Shown one piece after another: positions 21,629-32,424 of a stretch of 64,000 nt of DNA. The notes under the pieces are model-generated. The model was given only the letters and a program-made list of their open reading frames with translations, made no database searches and was not told the origin of the DNA. The DNA lies in NCBI GenBank assembly GCA_946811695.1, contig OX328126.1:6975697-7039696 (forward strand), written 5' to 3'. The stretch comes from Gonocerus acuteangulatus. Its lineage: Eukaryota; Arthropoda; Insecta; Hemiptera; Coreidae. Positions within the stretch are counted from its first letter, which is position 1. Each line of letters begins with the position of its first letter. A program made the position numbers and the translations under genes.

Positions 21629-22105
21629 TCAGCGTGAGATTGTCTTCATCAACTTCCGGGTGCTATCTTGAAGGTATGTAGTGCGGGCAGATCGGTAGAT
21701 TGGGCATTCCAGGAGAAAATGGGCGAGTGTCTCGGGTTTCCGGAGACTGGATATAGTCCAATCTAGTCCTGTGTCAATCCTGTAGGAGGTGCCTTTAAGA
21801 TAAAGCCTCAACTGCGAGTCCCTTGAGAGTCTGAGCTGCATGAGGGCTCTCTTCCATTCTATTGGTGTCTCAGACTTGATGTACTCCTCACCATAGCTAA
21901 GAGAGCTTAGCTGACGATACACATGGTTGTACTTAGAGTTAAGTACACGTTCAACGTCAACAGATATGAGGTGGTTGTTCCATCTCTCCAGAATGTCATT
22001 AATATTTTTCAGCAGCCAGTTGACGTTCGCGGATCGGAATATATCCTTATACCCCAAGCTGGCTAGAATGCTGTGAAGAGGGGCGAACCACGAGTCTTGA
22101 AGTTC
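21629..22105 (-). pseudogene. LINE ORF2 C-terminal fragment
   Basis: The minus strand encodes, in one frame from about 22105, QDSWFAPLHSILASLGYKDI and on to a region ending HFLLECPIYRSARTTYL. The spaced histidine and cysteine before a terminal tail match the C-terminal zinc-finger region that follows reverse transcriptase in R1/jockey/I-like LINEs. The first in-frame ATG is at 22057, but the homology begins before it. There is no reverse transcriptase domain upstream on this strand, so it is a fragment. The clade is not assigned. Confidence 0.7.
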
Positions 22106-22109
22106 TCAG

Positions 22110-22690
22110 GATGAAAAGAGGTCCTATTTAAGATTTGTTTGTTTCCTACTATATATTTGTTCTTTTAGTTTTGAAGGCATTCCAAACGCAACTTTTTCAT
22201 ATTGCACCGAGGAATTCTTGTTAAATGGTAAAATGTCATAAAATCTTTATCAATCTTATCTTTTAGATACTCAAAATGCCAAATATTGAAAAATATATAC
22301 GTGTGTGTGTTTGTGTAACATTTAGTAGCACACGGAAGGAAAAGTTTTCAATTAATTTTATTTAATAAGTTTTTTACAAAATTAAATAAGACTTTTTACT
22401 CTGAGTTTAGTCCCTGTTGACTGCCACTAGTTGTATGAATGGTTTGCTCAATATATTTGCGTCACTTTTGAAAGATTGATTGTGTCTAGACACCGGTCGT
22501 AGAAAGTGGTTGGAAGAATGTTCTTCGATACAGAACGCTTCTTGCTAAGAGCGATATCATTAACCATTGTTTAGACATATTTCATCATTACTTCTTCTTT
22601 TATGTATTACAATATGATTATATCGTATTGTAAAATGTATTATTTTTCATATCACATTGCAAAGTTATGTTTAATCGTTTACTATTATCT
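22110..22690. other. Intergenic, no gene recognised
   Basis: AT-rich single-copy sequence. No feature is supported until the candidate exon below. Confidence 0.4.
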
Positions 22691-22694
22691 ACAG

Positions 22695-22820
22695 GCGTAC
22701 ACATCAAGGAATTCCCAAGATGCCCTCGACATGCCTGGCGTGTCCAATCCACATTGGCTAGAGATGGAAATGGGTACGAGGGTCAGATTTCGTAATTTAC
22801 GCGGGAAGAGAGTGTGTTAA
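22695..22820 (+). CDS. Possible terminal exon, unassigned
   Basis: After a pyrimidine-containing stretch and TTATCTACAG (acceptor-like, ending about 22694), a 40-residue frame runs to TAA at 22818-22820. It reads roughly AYTSRNSQDALDMPGVS, then NPHWLEMEMGTRVRFRNLRG. Its base composition is clearly less AT-rich than the flanks. I do not recognise the protein, no polyadenylation cluster is obvious and no partner exon was found. It may simply be a chance frame in a relic. Confidence 0.25.
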   Translation, partial: AYTSRNSQDALDMPGVSNPHWLEMEMGTRVRFRNLRGKRVC

Positions 22821-23220
22821 AGATAATGGTTTAAGATATTATAATTTACTTATTGAAATGTACCTATATGTTTATACATAGATTGATAGATAATTATAAT
22901 CAGGTCCTCTTATCTTCCGAGGTGAAAGCTCAGAATCTCATCCAGGGTCTGTTATTTTATCACATCCAAAGTACATGAAGCACCAAAATGGTCACCCGTT
23001 GGCCAGATGATTCTCCAATGGGTGATCGGAAAAATAACCCCCATATTGACCCACGCAAAATTGACCTTGAAATGTTTTTCAAGGTCAAATTTGTTCATTG
23101 CATTTTTCGAAACTACTAGTCTTGAGGAATCTACTAGTCATATCCGACAGCTTTTTAGTATCCAAGGGACTCCGTCAACCTGGTCCTTGAATTAGCCATA
23201 CGTAAAATAAGGACGAACCC
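22821..23220. other. Intergenic, no gene recognised
   Basis: GATAGATA-type short repeats occur near 22880. TTGACCTTGAAATG with TTTCAAGGTCAA makes a small hairpin at about 23060-23090. Nothing else is supported. Confidence 0.35.
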
Positions 23221-23223
23221 TAA

Positions 23224-24048
23224 ATTTTCAATAGACTGACACAGCACCTGGCGTATGCCGATGATGTAGTCATTTCAGCGAGGACAATGTCAGCATTAGC
23301 AGGCGCCCTGGAAGAATTTCTTAGTGTGGCCAAGGAATTTGGACTCGAAATGAATGAAAGCAAGACTCTGTACATGAGCACATCAAAAGAAACACAGCAA
23401 GACGAAGAAGAGTCAGTAGAATTTGGAGGTGTTACTTTCAAGAGCTGCAGGCAGTTCAAGTTCTTGGGAAGCATAATTTCAGCTGAGTGTAGTGTAGTGC
23501 CAGACATTAAAGCCCGAATCGCTGCAGGAAATAGGTGTCTGTTTGGGGTACAGAAAATGTTGAGGTTCAAGGGGCTCTCCAGGAAGGCAAAGGTTCGAAT
23601 TTACAAGACAGTCATTCGCCCAGTAGTCACATATGGAAGCGAGGCATGGGTACTATCCAAAGAAAGTACAAGAATGCTACTAGTGTGGGAGCGGAAGGTA
23701 CTCAGAAGGATGTATGGCCCGGTAAAGTGTGGCGACTTCTGGAGAATAAAAACTAATCAGGAGCTTAAAACGTTGTATGGAGACCCAGAAATAATTATTT
23801 TTATAAAACATCAAAGGCTCAAATGGTTGACACACGTCGAGAGAATGACCCCTGAAAGATTGCCAAGAAAACTCCTTTATGGAATGCCGGGTGGCAGAAG
23901 AAGGCGGGGAAAACCTCGATTGTGCTGGTTGGACGACGTGGAGAAGGATTTGAAGGAAATAGGAATCCGTCGTTGGCTAGGTTTTGCGACAGATAAAGCT
24001 GCCTGGAATGAGCTGTTGGCTGAGGCCTTGGTCCTTCACGCACTGTAG
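23224..24048 (+). pseudogene. LINE reverse transcriptase, 3' half
   Basis: An open frame of 274 codons begins after a stop at 23221-23223 and reads THE reverse transcriptase active site QHLAYADDVVISAR at once, so the 5' half is missing. Then come KTLYMSTSKE, FKFLGSIISAE (the conserved FLG block), VIRPVVTYGSEAWVLSK, WERKVLRRMYGP, KHQRLKWLTHVERM and RRRRGKPRLCWLDDVEKDL. This order is typical of the C-terminal half of an RTE- or jockey-like LINE ORF2; the clade is uncertain. The first ATG (23287) is not the biological start. There are no internal stops, so the truncated copy is fairly young. It ends 22 bases before a TIR element. Confidence 0.85.
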
Positions 24049-24070
24049 TGGTCGTCCGTAAGTAAGTCTT

Positions 24071-24859
24071 GAGAAAGAAAAAAGTCAACAGCACCATAGG
24101 GCAGAAATGACTCTTTATGGTCAAAATGACCATTAACAACTTATACGTGGGCAATTCCATTCCAAAAATAAAACAAAATATATACATTTTTAAAATGTGT
24201 GTTTTTCTTTATTTTTTTACGGGCATTTGAATCTGGTTCTTATATCTATGCAATTTTTTTAATAATTTTTTCCAAAGCAAGATTCTAACAAATACAACTT
24301 TAGTAACACAACTCTATCTCAGATAATACAGAAAACACTCTTCATCCTAGCATTAAACTATGCACAATTTAATTATACTCTTAAAGCGGAGATGTCCAAG
24401 CAGTTCTCTATCCTTAAACTTCCAACCTGACCGAGCCCATTCCAATTGACTTATGATGGCCTATTTTGATAATTTTTTTTTCATGTTCTATAACATGTAA
24501 AAAAAAAAGTTGATTGGGCGTTACAGGGCGTTAGCTTCGAGAATAACCTCATGAAAGCATTTCTGTCAATTGTAAAATATCAGTTATTGCCCTCGAATGA
24601 TTGCCACTGAAAGGCTCGTTTGTCAATATACTTATAATTTTTTTTTTATAATAGAAGATGCTTTATTTAAAAATTCAAGCAATGTATTTCTGCGTAAGGG
24701 GATGTTAGTAGAATATATATATATATAAAAAAAATATCAAAATCAGCCACCATTTGTCAATCGTAATGGAATTGCCCATCCATTACAATTGACAGATTGG
24801 TCTTTTTGACCATAAATAGTCATTTCTGACCTATGGTGCCGTTGACTTTTTTCTTCCTC
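24071..24859. mobile_element. TIR element of about 790 bp, about 95 bp arms
   Basis: The left arm 24071-24163 and right arm 24763-24859 are inverted copies. GAAAAAAGTCAACAGCACC pairs with GGTGCCGTTGACTTTTTTC, AGAAATGACTCTTTATGGTC with GACCATAAATAGTCATTTCT, and GGGCAATTCCATTCC with its complement. The interior is AT-rich with a (TA) run near 24715. No transposase is present. Target duplication and superfamily are not resolved. Confidence 0.85.
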
Positions 24860-25211
24860 ATGATATATGTAATAAAAGAAATTTACCTTGAATAGCATTT
24901 CAAGGTCAATATTGCTGGTTTAATACAGCACTATCCCACACATCCTGCATAGGGAGGTTGTAGCCAGGCCCGTGTTCTGTAGGCGTTTGTTCATCTTCTG
25001 AGCTTTACCATCTTGGCAGAGAGCAATAATACACGTACCTATATGTTTATATATGAGGCGTTGCGGATACGAAGGCCGAACTCAATTAAACGTACTTTTC
25101 AGGAAAATGCGTTTGAATATTTTTCCTATAAAGGCGAACTCCACAAGCTATTCAAGGCATTTGTTCTTTGTGGGATGTTTCATTGTTTGTTTGTTAACTT
25201 ATATGTATAAA
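24860..25211. other. Intergenic, no gene recognised
   Basis: Short frame only; no recognised domain. Confidence 0.35.
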
Positions 25212-26005
25212 TAAACTAACTGTTACCCGGCGTGCCATGCTACACCTACTTTCTACATATAGAAAAGCCTTAATAAATTAGAAACCAAATAAGTTTTATT
25301 AAAATCTAATAACACGATTCTGTAACTGTTTCGAACCTGTGACCTCCCAACTCTGAGTCCTAGACGACTTTGACATAACCTATAACACCCCCCGTATCAA
25401 GACATACATGTATGCCAAGTTTGGTAAAAATCGGTCTAACGGTGTGGTTTTTAATAAAAAGAAACAACAACATGCAGACAGCAGCTGGTAGACGTTTTTG
25501 ACCTGGCCTATGACAATCCCCTGATCAAGACCAACCTGTGTGCCCAGTTTGATCAAAATCCGTCAAACGGTGTGGGTTTGTATAAAGAACAAACATACAG
25601 ACAGACATCTGGTAGACGTTTTTGACTTAACCAACGACACTCCCCAGATTAAGATCTACATGTGTACCGAGTTTAGTCAAAATCGGACGAACGGTGTGGA
25701 TTTGTATAAGGGACAAACATACAGACAGACAGCTATAAGACGTTTTTGACTTAGCCTATGACACTCCCCAGATTAAGATCTACATGTGTACCGAGTTTAG
25801 TCAAAATCGGATGAACGGTATGGATTTGTATAAGGGACAAACACACAGACAGACAGCTGGTAGATTTTTTTTGACCTAGCCTAGGAGATTTCTCGTATCA
25901 AGACCTACCATTATTCCAAGTTTGGTAAAAAACGGTCAAACGGTGTGGATTTGTATAAGGAACAAACAAACAGAAAAATAGACAGACACGTGATTTTTAT
26001 ATAAA
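25212..26005 (-). mobile_element. Dispersed repeat (family E), inverted copy
   Basis: It begins CTAACTGTTACCCGGCGTGCC and ends CAGACACGTGATTTTTATAT, the mirror of 11895-12945. It contains 124 bp-type units with AACGGTGTGGATTTGTATAA and ACAGACAGACAGCTGGTAGA; there are about four to five diverged units here. The plus-strand frame at 25540-25749 is repeat translation. Confidence 0.85.
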
Positions 26006-27090
26006 TAAATTATATAATATTATTATTATTTATTTGTTGGGGTTCCGCTTTATGGCGATGTACACCTTACATTGAAAAAAAAATTAAAATAATAAAAAAA
26101 ATTATATAATAATTGACCAGGAATTAGTGTGAACTTCACTTTCAACGAAAATAGCATTTTATTTCTATCATCATCCATCGGACGGGTAGTGGAGTGTTGA
26201 GTTCTCCTTTCGTATCCGCCTTTCTTTGGCGTTTGATAATTTGCCTTTCACAGATAAACAGAACGAGTGTTATTATTTTTTTAGAATTGTTCGCAATTTG
26301 TGAAAATACTGAAGGACGGCGCGAGTGTTGCGGCCGACAAACAGTCATAAGAACACAAAACTTGGTCATTTGAATTCAAATAATTTCAATTGAGCAATTA
26401 CAATCCATTGCGAATGATGCGATTATAAAATGACGTCAAATCGTAAATGTGAGTATATGTTTGAATGACGCGCGTTAGTTGATATACATAAAAGCAATGA
26501 TTGGAACCAATCGGCGACCATCAAGGACACGTATTATAGGCAATTTAAATGCAGATAAGTGTTTTGCAATTCATTTTTATGGCTGTTTCATTCATTCATA
26601 TCAATGTTATCATTTCTTCTTACAAGACAGGTGTGGGCGAACAAGGCGAGGAGATTTCTAGATAATATTCATTGTCTCTGAAGGAAATGTGCAAGAAATT
26701 ACCAAGATTTATACACGTTCTTACTCCAATTTTGTTCTAATGCGTTTTTTTGTTGTTGTTTTTTTTTTTGCGGCAGTCACTCACAAACTATGCAATCATT
26801 TTTATCCTTTATTTATTTATTCTTTATTTCTTTTATTTTTGTTTTACCTTTTCAATTTATTTTATTTTTTCTTCTGCTTATTTTTTATGTTTGAATATAC
26901 TTGCATGTCTATGATTTTTAAGCATACTTGCACAACAGGAAATCATTAAAATAGTTGGTTTATTTAATTGCTAATGTTTATGTCTCTGTTTTTTTTTTTT
27001 TTTTTTTTCCTTTCTTGACTGGACAAAGAACCTGTTACTAATTTTATCATGAGCTCATCGCTAACGTTACGAAGCTCACCATAAAATAAA
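26006..27090. other. Intergenic, no gene recognised
   Basis: It contains a TGACGTCA palindrome (a CRE-type word) at about 26432, a T-rich pyrimidine region at 26735-26900 and a poly-T tract at about 26990-27008. The GC-richer part at 26160-26350 has no frame that resembles a family. A promoter or 5' exon here cannot be excluded. Confidence 0.35.
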
Positions 27091-27094
27091 TTAA

Positions 27095-27369
27095 TGTCCG
27101 GAGTAAACACCCCCTTCTAGTAAACCGATTTAGTTTATTTTTACAACAAATTTTTCTCTTCAGTTGATCGCAACGAATGCCGAGTTTCATTGAAATATAA
27201 CAAAAGTTACGACTGGCATTGGCAAATAATTACTTTGGCTCCGGAGTAAACCCCCCCTCCGGATGGACCGATTTTCTGGGTTAACGAACTCGATCAATTG
27301 TTTGATGGGGGATACTATGTACCAAGTTTCGTGGCGAAAAAACAAAACTCTGGCCTGTATCGTGTTAAC

Positions 27370-27421
<52 letters not shown>

Positions 27422-27720
27422 TTTAACTGGGGTCATTTTTGTTGTCTACTAGGTAGGATCGATAAAGATTCGAAGAAATGTTTCAAAAATTCCGTCATGA
27501 GTGCAACCTCAATAGCTACTTTCCTTCGGAGGAAAGTGCTAAAACTACAACTGGCATGGTCAAATTAGTGTTTTGGGGCCGGGGTAAGCCCTCCCTCCCG
27601 GTGGACCGATTTTGGTGGTTAACGAACTCGTTCAATCGTTTGCCAAGTGAACGCTGTATACAAAGTTCCGTGACGAAAAAACAAATACCCTTCCGGCCAT
27701 CGTGTTAACAGACATAATAA
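27095..27720. repeat. Tandem dispersed repeat (family F), copy 2
   Basis: Same unit words as 16640-17590: GGAGTAAACACCCCC, AAACCGATTTAGTTTATTTTT, GAATGCCGAGTTTCATTGAAATATAAC. It then has GTACCAAGTTTCGTGGCG, a (TA) run at 27375-27418, and the block with GGTAGGATCGATAAAGATT, CTTTCCTTCGGAGGAAAGTG. A third partial unit follows to about 27720. Confidence 0.85.
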
Positions 27721-29640
27721 CTTTCATTCGGAGGAAAGTGATAAAACTAGACATCTTGGACGGGTCAATGTATCAACAGCTTACAGTTCCTTATGTCCTG
27801 CTAAAGCACAGTGGTTTAGACGTGCAATGGTATAATCAAATTGTAAATCCTTCTATGAACGGTGGAAGAAGATATTCACATACAGCATAAAACTATCTTG
27901 TGTGATCAAAATCAAAGTAATTTCCTCCAAATTTTGAATAACAAATAAATCAATATTTTTGAATCCTTTGTGTTATAAGTTTTATATGGGATTTTAAACT
28001 TTCCAAAAAAATAAGTTGAAATTCTTAGAAAACAGAATGGCGGTGCTGTCTGACGAACGGAACCCCCCTTTTTTCAAGGGCGATAGTCTGCAGGCAGCAA
28101 TTTTCAATCTAGAAAAAAAAACTAAGAATTATTTTGAAAGAAAAGATAAAATCCAGTCAATATCATTTTTTTTCGAAAATGTTGAACAATACTTTAGTTT
28201 CTTTTGAAAATCTGCCGGAAATCGGTCATAAAAATGTTTATAATTTAATTAATCAGAAACATCCTACGTAATTTCCCAGAAAATATCATAAGGAAGCTGT
28301 AGTTAAAATTTTAAGTTGATCGGGTGAAAATTTAGCGTATTGTCCGATTTGAAAAACATAGTTTTGAGAAAATCGCATTTAAAGTTTAATGTACTGAAAG
28401 GTTTTTTTTTTTTTTTTTTTTTTTTCTTTTTTCATAATTTCTTGTAATAAAGATAAAAAAAAACAACACAATTTTAAGTATTTTTCATCCCTTTTTTATC
28501 TTTATTTTATCCTGTCTTTTAAAAGTTACTAAAAATATATTCATTGACTAAATATATGATAGATTAAATATTAAGTACCTATATGATTAATTTAAATATA
28601 TGATTCAAATAATACATTCTTCTTCATATTTACGTAAATGAATTTCAATTGCACACAAATGCATAACAACAATGGTTGAACTGCCATAAAAAAAAAAAGA
28701 AAAAAAAAGTGGCTTATTATTTTGAAAAATATCTCGGGACTTTAGTTGAAAAATCCTATTTTTGACACATTTAAAAACTGTTCCGCCGCATAAACCCTCT
28801 TGGTTATCATTTTTCGTTAATAAGGTACCATACAACTCTATGAAAAAGAAATTGTAAAAAAAAAAAAAAAAAAGTACCCTGGAGCATCTAGGATCGTAGA
28901 AGTGCAAACATGATAAAAAATAGTTCCTCTTCTATTATCCATTGGATTTTATTAGATGGCTTCAAGAAGGTGGAGTTGTTGGATTGTCGGAGTTTTTATC
29001 TTGCGTAAAGTCCAATCCGAAGGTTTCTTGTTCACCTTACGAAGAAGATAGAAGAAAAGGAAGTCCCAAGAAATGTGGGGAATACCAGCGATGGCTAACC
29101 AAGCCACATCCTTCAGGGATTTCTTACTTCAGGGCCTAAGCGGCAAACTTCACAGCCTTCGGAAATTAACCAACATACATAAATGATAACTTCTGAGAAA
29201 GTGGTGACCACTGCAAGTTCCCCTAAACCATGATCTAATGGAAAATGGTGGATACGATTTGTTCGGAGGCATAGAAAAGTATTTTTAATTTTGATTTTTA
29301 TATTGTGTGAGTAATATGACATGTACTCAAGAACAATTATAAAAAATACTTGATTTATTGTATAATTGTCAAATGAAGTTGTATATAAAAGTAAAAAATA
29401 TTGTGTGTGGGACCAAAGCTCGGGTCTGTTTGCGAACACCACATCCAGTTATTTTGAAGTATCTGTTGTGATTTTGGTACTTATCTATCTGGTTATCTAT
29501 TACTTCTTTACAGGTTATCTATAGCTAGAAACCTTAATTATATTAATATAGTAAAGAAAAATATTTAAAATCACTGCAATCACTAATAAAAGTAACTTTT
29601 TTTGACTACTATATTTATATAATATTATTTCTAACTAACC
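27721..29640. other. Intergenic, no gene recognised
   Basis: AT-rich with several homopolymers (poly-T at 28401-28425, poly-A at about 28857-28873). The 65-residue frame at 28942-29139 is less AT-rich and lysine/proline containing, but I recognise no domain in it and see no splice context. No other feature is supported. Confidence 0.35.
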
Positions 29641-29646
29641 CTTAGA

Positions 29647-29874
29647 CATAGGCGGCTCTAGACAAACATTTATGGGGGGAGCTAATTTAATATAGGGGCT
29701 TAAAATCAAATTTTTATAAGCAGGCACCTGGAAATTATTAAGGAAGTATTTGATAAACTAAGATAATACATTAGAGCTTATTACTATTAATTTGCCTAAT
29801 AAAATTAGTTATCTAACTTTATCGAAAAAGATTGTGAGTTTTAATTCTGTCCCCCTCCCCTTTAGCCGCCACTG
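29647..29874. mobile_element. hAT-like MITE
   Basis: The left end CATAGGCGGCTCTAG and right end (inverted) CAGTGGCGGCTAAAG share the AGGCGGCT / GTGGCGGCT core. The adjoining 8-mers CCCTTAGA and GCCTAAGA agree at 6 of 8 positions. CAG-type ends and an 8 bp duplication suggest hAT. The element is 228 bp and non-coding. Confidence 0.5.
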
Positions 29875-30121
29875 GCCTAAGATAACCTGTATTTGTAAGT
29901 AATACTTTTAGGCTTGTAAAAAATAAATGAAAATAAGCAGAATATATTTCAGCAAGCAATATTTATTAATAAAAAGGTTAATATTATAAAAATCAATGGT
30001 GATTATGAAGTTTAGGGGCTTTCTCACCGAATTTTTTTGTCCAGTGGTTCTATAACGTATTTATATTTTATATTTATTTTGAGCAACTTCGGTCTTCCTC
30101 TGTCTCCCTGCACTTTCATTG

Positions 30122-30155
30122 CTGACGAAGGCTACCAAAGAGTAGCCGAAACGTC
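30122..30155 (+). ncRNA. Hammerhead-like half core (Penelope-type motif)
   Basis: CTGACGA is followed by a perfect stem pairing GGCTAC with GTAGCC around CAAAGA, then GAAACGTC. This fits the CUGANGA-stem II-GAAA core of hammerhead motifs found in Penelope-like elements. CCTTAATA and TATTGAGG downstream could make a further stem, but the cleavage-site geometry does not close. It probably marks the end of a dead Penelope-like element; activity is not claimed. Confidence 0.45.
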
Positions 30156-30214
30156 CTTAATATAGATTTTTTACAAAAATCGTATTGAGGTTTCTTTTTA
30201 TCCGAATCCTAACT

Positions 30215-30402
30215 TTTTTATTATTTTTTTTTTTTTTACGGCACATCTACATCTAGGTCATTAGCGCCGACATCCAGGGTGTAGCGAGGAATTTCACCAG
30301 CGAGCCGTGGGATGATAAAATTCCTGCCGGAGGTTGGGAATCGAACCCACCATCTCCCGCTTATGAATCCAAGGCGCTAGCCATTAGACCACGGGAGATC
30401 CC
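30215..30402 (-). mobile_element. tRNA-derived SINE (family C), 13 bp duplication
   Basis: The minus strand reads TCTCCCGTGGTCTAATGGCT, a tRNA head whose anticodon-loop position reads CAT, B box GGTTCGATTCCCA, then TTTTATCATCCCACGGCTCG, GGATGTCGGCGCTAATGACC and a poly(A) tail. CCGAATCCTAACT is duplicated at 30202-30214 and 30403-30415. This is the cleanest evidence of target-primed insertion for this family; related copies are at 31151 and 35239. Confidence 0.95.
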
Positions 30403-30479
30403 CCGAATCCTAACTATTCGTTGTTTGCCTATCACCTCGACGGCTAACTATCTAATCTTCATGATATTTCTTTTGCATT

Positions 30480-30563
30480 ACGGGCATACGTGCTATGCGT
30501 TTCCGCTCGCTCAAGAAGATATCAAAACTCTAGTCAATCCAACTCTCTAAAATTAATAGAATT
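30480..30563. repeat. Dispersed 80 bp repeat, copy 1
   Basis: GGGCATACGTGCTATGCGTT, then TCCGCTCGCTCAAGAAGATA and CAGTCAATCCAACT, recurs at 35512-35582 (shortened start) and 35760-35840. The latter two lie inside the foldback at 35066-36008. Here it continues into a weak inverted partner, so it may be an end of the same element family. Confidence 0.8.
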
Positions 30564-30599
30564 CTACTAATTTTTGTGAGTTTGATTGACTAGGTTGTT

Positions 30600-31138
30600 A
30601 AAGGTTACTTTACTACCAGCAACAACCAACAGAATAGCCCATAGGAATAGCCAATAGAAAAGCTAATTAGTTATACGCATGCGCTGAATTACTGTTATAA
30701 TCACTACAGATACTTCACAAGTAACTGGATGTGGTCTTCGCAAAAATACATCAAAGCTCTTTTATAACTATAAAACTAATTAATACAAAAATTCCGCCAC
30801 TCAGGAGCTGCATAGAAACGCGCCAAGATGGAGACAATATCTGCGATTCCATTTCCCTGCCGATTTTCCTACTTTGAGCATTACATAAGCCAGCTGTAGG
30901 GTTATTAGGGGCTCCTAAAGTTTACTTCACGCCGGCAAACATTGCACTTTCTAGTTTCTCATAATATTTTATAATACACAAAATTATCGGTTGTTGCAGA
31001 ACGATTATCGCGGTTTATAACGCTTTAAAATATTTATTAGTTTGAACGTAAGTTTATAAATGAAGTAATAAATGAACCAGTTTTGTTCGTTGGCTCTGGC
31101 GCACATATACACCTTTCTTCCGCCATTTCTTAGATAGT
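30600..31138. other. Intergenic, no gene recognised
   Basis: Single-copy sequence. The words ACGCATGCGC (30676) and CAGGAGCTGCATA (30803) occur in repeats elsewhere in the window. No gene is supported. Confidence 0.35.
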
Positions 31139-31150
31139 GCTAGAAGTAGG

Positions 31151-31322
31151 GATCTCCCGTGGTCTAGTGGCTAGTGCCTTAGATTCATAAGCGGGAGAAG
31201 GTGGGTTCGATCTCAACCGCCGCGGCGGTAACAATTTTCTCATCCCACGGCTCGTTGGGAAAATTCCTCGATACGCCCTGGATGTCGGCGCTAATTGGAT
31301 TAGTTGTCGAAGCGCTGTAAGC
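31151..31322 (+). mobile_element. tRNA-derived SINE (family C), plus copy
   Basis: GATCTCCCGTGGTCTAGTGG starts the head, with B box GGTTCGATCTCAA. CATCCCACGGCTCG and GGATGTCGGCGCTAATTGG follow as in the other two copies, but the poly(A) tail is replaced by a different end. Near-identical 12-mers GCTAG(A/T)AGTAGG flank it at 31139-31150 and 31323-31334. The overlapping minus-strand frame is noise. Confidence 0.85.
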
Positions 31323-31686
31323 GCTAGTAGTAGGAAACATGGTGGCAAGTGGATTAATTTTGATTGTTCTGGTACCAACAAAGAAAACTCTGAGTTACTC
31401 CTTTATTTGACGTATCATTTTACTTTCAGAGTATAGAAGTTTCTTTACTCTGAAATACTTCTTCATTTTTAAGAAGCTCAACAACTTGTGGAAAAACTAA
31501 TATACCTTCTTTAACTTTAGCCGTACTAAATAAATAGAGATATCTGAATGCCTCTGCTGATTGGTCCATTTGTTTAACAAAATTTGCCATCTGCCCTTGC
31601 TTTATGTGTAAACAATAAAAGTATTTCTTGTTATTAGTCTAAAGTTTCAGAACGATCCTAATCTATATCAGATGGAATGGTATATA

Positions 31687-31726
<40 letters not shown>

Positions 31727-31727
31727 C

Positions 31728-32129
31728 TAGCTGACCCGGCAAACGTTGTTTTGCCGTATACATCGTTTCGATGTGAAAACCACGACTAAATCGGATTCTT
31801 AGATTTGCGCGCACAGACAAACAAATAATCAGACAAAAATTCTAAAAATCATTGTTTTGGGTACTATTGCGTTGATAAAGGCCCCAAAAGTATTTTCCCT
31901 ATATATCTTCCATGTACAAACAGCGATCCGTTAGAATTTTATTTTATTTTAAATCATAAAAAAATAAAAATTAAATATTTTTTGGGGGTGGGCCCCCTTA
32001 AAACTCAGGGGTATAAAAATTAGTTATGAACCTATTTTCAGGCCTACTGAATACACATAATGAATTTCATCAAAATCGGTTAAGCCGTTTCGGAGGAGTA
32101 TAAACACTAAAACTGTGACACGAGAATTT

Positions 32130-32199
<70 letters not shown>
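31728..32199. mobile_element. TA-flanked dispersed repeat (CTAGCTGACCCGG type)
   Basis: It begins after a TA run with CTAGCTGACCCGGCAAACG and ends with CAAAATCGGTTAAGCCGTTT, CGGAGGAGTATAAACA and GTGACACGAGAATTTTATAT before a second (TA) run (32137-32199). This beginning and end are widespread in arthropod genomes as a non-autonomous repeat flanked by microsatellites. Its class is disputed and I do not assign one. It is non-coding. Confidence 0.7.
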
Positions 32200-32201
<2 letters not shown>

Positions 32202-32359
32202 GCCATGCCAGCCTTTAATTAATTTAATAATGGGTACCTTGGGTGCTAATGACTCTAGCAGTCGAAGCAGCCAAGGGGAAAAAAATGTGCCGTATGGCCA
32301 TTAATCTGATACCTCTATAGTATCTGTCCCCCCCCCCCTGGCTGTTACGGGACTGATTT

Positions 32360-32364
<5 letters not shown>
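32200..32364 (+). mobile_element. SINE (family B), internal deletion copy
   Basis: It reads GCCAGCCTTTAATTAATTTA, GGTGCTAATGACTCTAGCAG, TCGAAGCAGCCAAGGGGAAA, then jumps to GTGCCGTATGGCCATTAATC, TATAGTATCTG and GTTACGGGACTGATTTTTT. Compared with the copy at 41006 it lacks the tRNA head and about 50 bases of the middle. It sits between two long (TA) runs, 32137-32199 and 32369-32422. Both minus-strand frames over it are spurious. Confidence 0.85.
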
Positions 32365-32422
<58 letters not shown>

Positions 32423-32424
<2 letters not shown>

